Part shown: piece by piece, positions 12,861 to 14,530 of the stretch
How the letters are laid out: each line of letters starts with the position of its first letter
Position numbering within the stretch: the first letter of the stretch is position 1
Source: CAYPOY01 sp964412395
GTDB lineage: Bacteria > Chloroflexota > Anaerolineae > B4-G1
Length of the DNA: 14,530 bases
Reading direction: 5' to 3'
Assembly (NCBI GenBank): GCA_964412395.1
Contig: CAYPOY010000111.1
Span: 1 to 14,530, forward strand
Notes under the pieces: generated by a model
What the model was told of the DNA's origin: nothing
The model's database searches: none
What the model saw: only the letters and a program-made list of their open reading frames with translations
Position numbers and translations under genes: made by a program

Positions 12861-14024
12861 CTACCCCTCTACCTCAATATCTACAAACGCCGTCATCCCC
12901 CAGCGGATCGCCGTGTCGGTCTCGTCCAATACGACGACTGTGGTGTAGTGGACCCCGCCTGCGCCCGGTTCGGCCATGGGGGAGATACGGGTCACGTGGC
13001 CGGTGAAGACCTGCTCTGGGAGTCCGTCAAAGGTGACCGTGACCTGCTGGCCGACCGCCACCCGCGCCACGTCAATCTCATCCAGGTCGGTGGTTTCCAC
13101 CCGCAGCGTGGTCAGGTCGCCCAGGGTGACCATGGGCTGGCCTGGCGCGACCAGTTCCCCCATCCGCACGTTCACCGCGCCAGCGGTTCCCGCAAAGGGT
13201 GCGCGAACCTCGCACCGTTCCAGTGCCACGCGAGCCACCTCCAGCGCGGCCTCCGCCTGCGCTATTGCCGCCTGGCTGACGGCGATCTCCTCGGCGGTGG
13301 CCCCTGCCTTCACCAGGTCCAGTTGCGCCTGAGCGATGTCCTGTTGCGTCTTCGCCGCCCATACCACCGCCTCTGCTGCACGCACCTGATCGTCCGCCCC
13401 CGCCGCCAGGGCATCCAGTTGGGCTTGGGCTGCCTCCAACGCCTGTTCCGCCGCCCGCAACTGAAGAATGGCTTCCTCCTCGATCCAGCCGTGGATCTTG
13501 CCCTGGATTTGATCGTACTGGTCTTCGGCCGCCTTGCGTGCAAGCTGGGCCGCAGCCACTTCCGCCTCGGCCGCCGCAATCTCCGCCTCCGTTGCCCCAG
13601 ACTTGAGTTGATTCCGTTGGGCAGCGGCCTGGGAAAGCGCAGCTCGGGCCGCTTCGATCTGTATCTCAGCTACGGCGACCTGTTCCGGGCGGGGGCCAGC
13701 CTTCAGGAGCGCCAGTTGGGCCTGGGCGGTCTCCACCGCCGCCTGCGCCTGTTGCACCGCCAGTTGTGCGTCGGTGGGATCGAGCCGGATCAGCGGGTCG
13801 CCCGCCGCCACCTCATCTCCCTGTTCCACCAACACCTCCACCACCGTCCCGCCGGTCTGAGCGCTGACGGTGGCCCACACCGCCAGCGACACCTCCCCCG
13901 TGACGGAGACCACCGGCACGAATTCCATCTCCGCCTCCGGCGTCGCCGTCTCCTCTGTGCTCCCCCCGCAGCCTGAGAGCACCAGTGCCAATACCACCAG
14001 TCCTATAACAAAAGCTTTCTTCAT
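12861..14024 (-). CDS. HlyD/MacA-type membrane fusion (adaptor) lipoprotein
   Basis: This encodes 387 residues with SD GGAGGT (14038-14033) eight bases before the ATG. A lipoprotein signal, MKKAFVIGLVVLALVLSGC, has its lipobox LSGC at 16-19, so the mature protein would be anchored by C19 outside the membrane. A first half-lipoyl/barrel segment (about 52-82, GGTVVEVLVEQGDEVAAGDP) leads to a long Ala/Gln/Glu-rich coiled-coil hairpin (about 85-270). The second lipoyl half (ERCEVRAPFAGTAGAVNVRM) and a beta-barrel domain follow, to the end. The coiled coil contains four similar modules of the form L-x-x-L-K-x-G-A-x-x-x-E-I/V at about 104, 140, 203 and 235. It matches MacA/YknX adaptors that work with MacB-like permeases. 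The minus-strand neighbours fit: permease upstream, broken permease and ATPase downstream. Confidence 0.9.
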   Translation of the reverse strand: MKKAFVIGLVVLALVLSGCGGSTEETATPEAEMEFVPVVSVTGEVSLAVWATVSAQTGGTVVEVLVEQGDEVAAGDPLIRLDPTDAQLAVQQAQAAVETAQAQLALLKAGPRPEQVAVAEIQIEAARAALSQAAAQRNQLKSGATEAEIAAAEAEVAAAQLARKAAEDQYDQIQGKIHGWIEEEAILQLRAAEQALEAAQAQLDALAAGADDQVRAAEAVVWAAKTQQDIAQAQLDLVKAGATAEEIAVSQAAIAQAEAALEVARVALERCEVRAPFAGTAGAVNVRMGELVAPGQPMVTLGDLTTLRVETTDLDEIDVARVAVGQQVTVTFDGLPEQVFTGHVTRISPMAEPGAGGVHYTTVVVLDETDTAIRWGMTAFVDIEVEG

Positions 14025-14041
14025 CGTTTATTACCTCCATT

Positions 14042-14085
14042 CGTGTTGCGTATTGCGTGTTGCGTGTTTGGTCATTGTTCATTGT
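14042..14085. repeat. Short intergenic repeat block
   Basis: CGTGTTGCGTAT and GCGTGTTGCGTG words (14042-14068) are followed by GGTCATTGTTCATTGT (14070-14085). The first 12-mer equals 9223-9234 and the 16-mer equals 11706-11721. The block separates the permease stop from the adaptor SD. Confidence 0.85.
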
Positions 14086-14530
14086 TCATTCGTACCTGAG
14101 CGCCTCCACCGGCCGCATCCGCGTCGCCCGCCAGGCGGGGTAGAGTCCGCCCACTGCGCCCAGCACTACCGCCAGCGCCAGGGCCTGGGCCAGCAGGTCG
14201 GGAGTGAACCGCAGGCCAATGCTGGCCGTGGTTGGCCGTAACGCCAACAGCCTGACCATCGCCCAGCTCCAGCTTATGCCTATTGTACCTCCCAGCAGGG
14301 TGAGGACCAGCGACTCGCCCAGGATCAGCGCCAGCACCCGCCCCCTGCGCCAGCCCAGCGCCCGCAACACCCCGATCTCCCGCGTGCGTTCCAGGACGGA
14401 CATGCCCATGGTGTTCACCAGTCCCACCGCCCCTATCAATACGGCCAGCCAGAACATAACCCCTGTCATCTGGCCCATCATCTGGATGTCCGGCGTGCTC
14501 TCGGCAAAGTCCGCCGAGCGGGTGACGCTC
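14086..14530 (-). CDS. MacB/FtsX-type ABC transporter permease, C-terminal part
   Basis: The frame is open from the right window edge to the TGA at 14086-14088, giving 147 residues. It begins SVTRSADFAESTPDIQMMGQ, and the ATG at 14481 is internal, not the start. The FtsX C-terminal domain is complete. TM2 is MTGVMFWLAVLIGAVGLVNT, followed by the cytoplasmic coupling loop MSVLERTREIGVLRALGWRR, two further helices (GESLVLTLLGGTIGISWSW; LALAVVLGAVGGLYPAWRA), and the family ending TRMRPVEALRYE. This is the intact counterpart of the damaged permease at 11737-12640. With the adaptor and ATPase it can form a MacAB-like export or mechanotransmission complex. The extracytoplasmic domain and TM1 lie outside the window. 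Confidence 0.92.
   Translation of the reverse strand, partial: SVTRSADFAESTPDIQMMGQMTGVMFWLAVLIGAVGLVNTMGMSVLERTREIGVLRALGWRRGRVLALILGESLVLTLLGGTIGISWSWAMVRLLALRPTTASIGLRFTPDLLAQALALAVVLGAVGGLYPAWRATRMRPVEALRYE

Noticed and set aside
12837..13006. Continuation of the small + strand gene to base 13006
   Set aside because: Beyond about 12836 it reads through intergenic repeat words and then antisense to the adaptor gene, with no protein-like pattern.
12828..13976. Long open frame (382 codons) on the + strand across the adaptor gene
   Set aside because: It is antisense to the clearly coding HlyD-type adaptor, is rich in Arg/His/Leu in the pattern of a shadow frame, and has no SD or recognisable domain.

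Overview
The window is about 14.5 kb of GC-rich DNA. It reads like a chromosomal accessory region of an environmental bacterium. A Chloroflexota (Anaerolineae-type) host is my best guess. The reasons are high GC, intergenic words such as GGTAAATTGG, CGTGTTGCGTAT and TCATTGTTCATTG, purine/pyrimidine palindromes of the form CCCTCTCCCA...TGGGAGAGGG, and many exporters with LytS/LytTR-type regulation. The phylum is inferred, not demonstrated. No tRNA, rRNA or CRISPR array was seen.

Left part (1-3715, + strand): the decayed or truncated 3' end of a CN-hydrolase/apolipoprotein N-acyltransferase-like gene and a long GC-rich hairpin. Then come three closely spaced genes: an unknown multi-pass membrane protein, a 624-residue multidomain protein (winged helix, six-TM cation-diffusion-facilitator-like domain, second winged helix, SAM methyltransferase), and an SRPBCC-fold protein. 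The multidomain fusion is the most unusual gene here.

Middle (3728-6418, + strand): a good sigma70-type promoter precedes a two-component operon. It holds a LytS/YehU-type histidine kinase whose ATP-binding domain carries an in-frame palindromic repeat, a small four-TM protein, a broken alpha/beta hydrolase, and a LytTR response regulator. The starts overlap the preceding stops for all but the regulator.

Next (6420-10484, + strand): a frameshifted ArsR-type regulator remnant and an MFS transporter gene split by a 210-bp MITE-like element with 14-bp inverted ends and a perfect 9-bp target duplication. They are followed by an intact two-gene ABC-2 exporter (ATPase plus permease). A 300-bp convergent intergenic stretch then holds a series of short palindromes with similar centres.

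Right part (10784-14530, mostly - strand): a MacAB/LolCDE-like export locus. In transcription order it has an intact permease running off the window, a lipoprotein HlyD-type adaptor, a second permease ruined by an internal deletion and a frameshift, and the ATPase. A promoter-bearing remnant of a small unrelated gene lies on the opposite strand between adaptor and broken permease. The window is notable for gene decay (six damaged genes) alongside apparently intact exporters and regulators.
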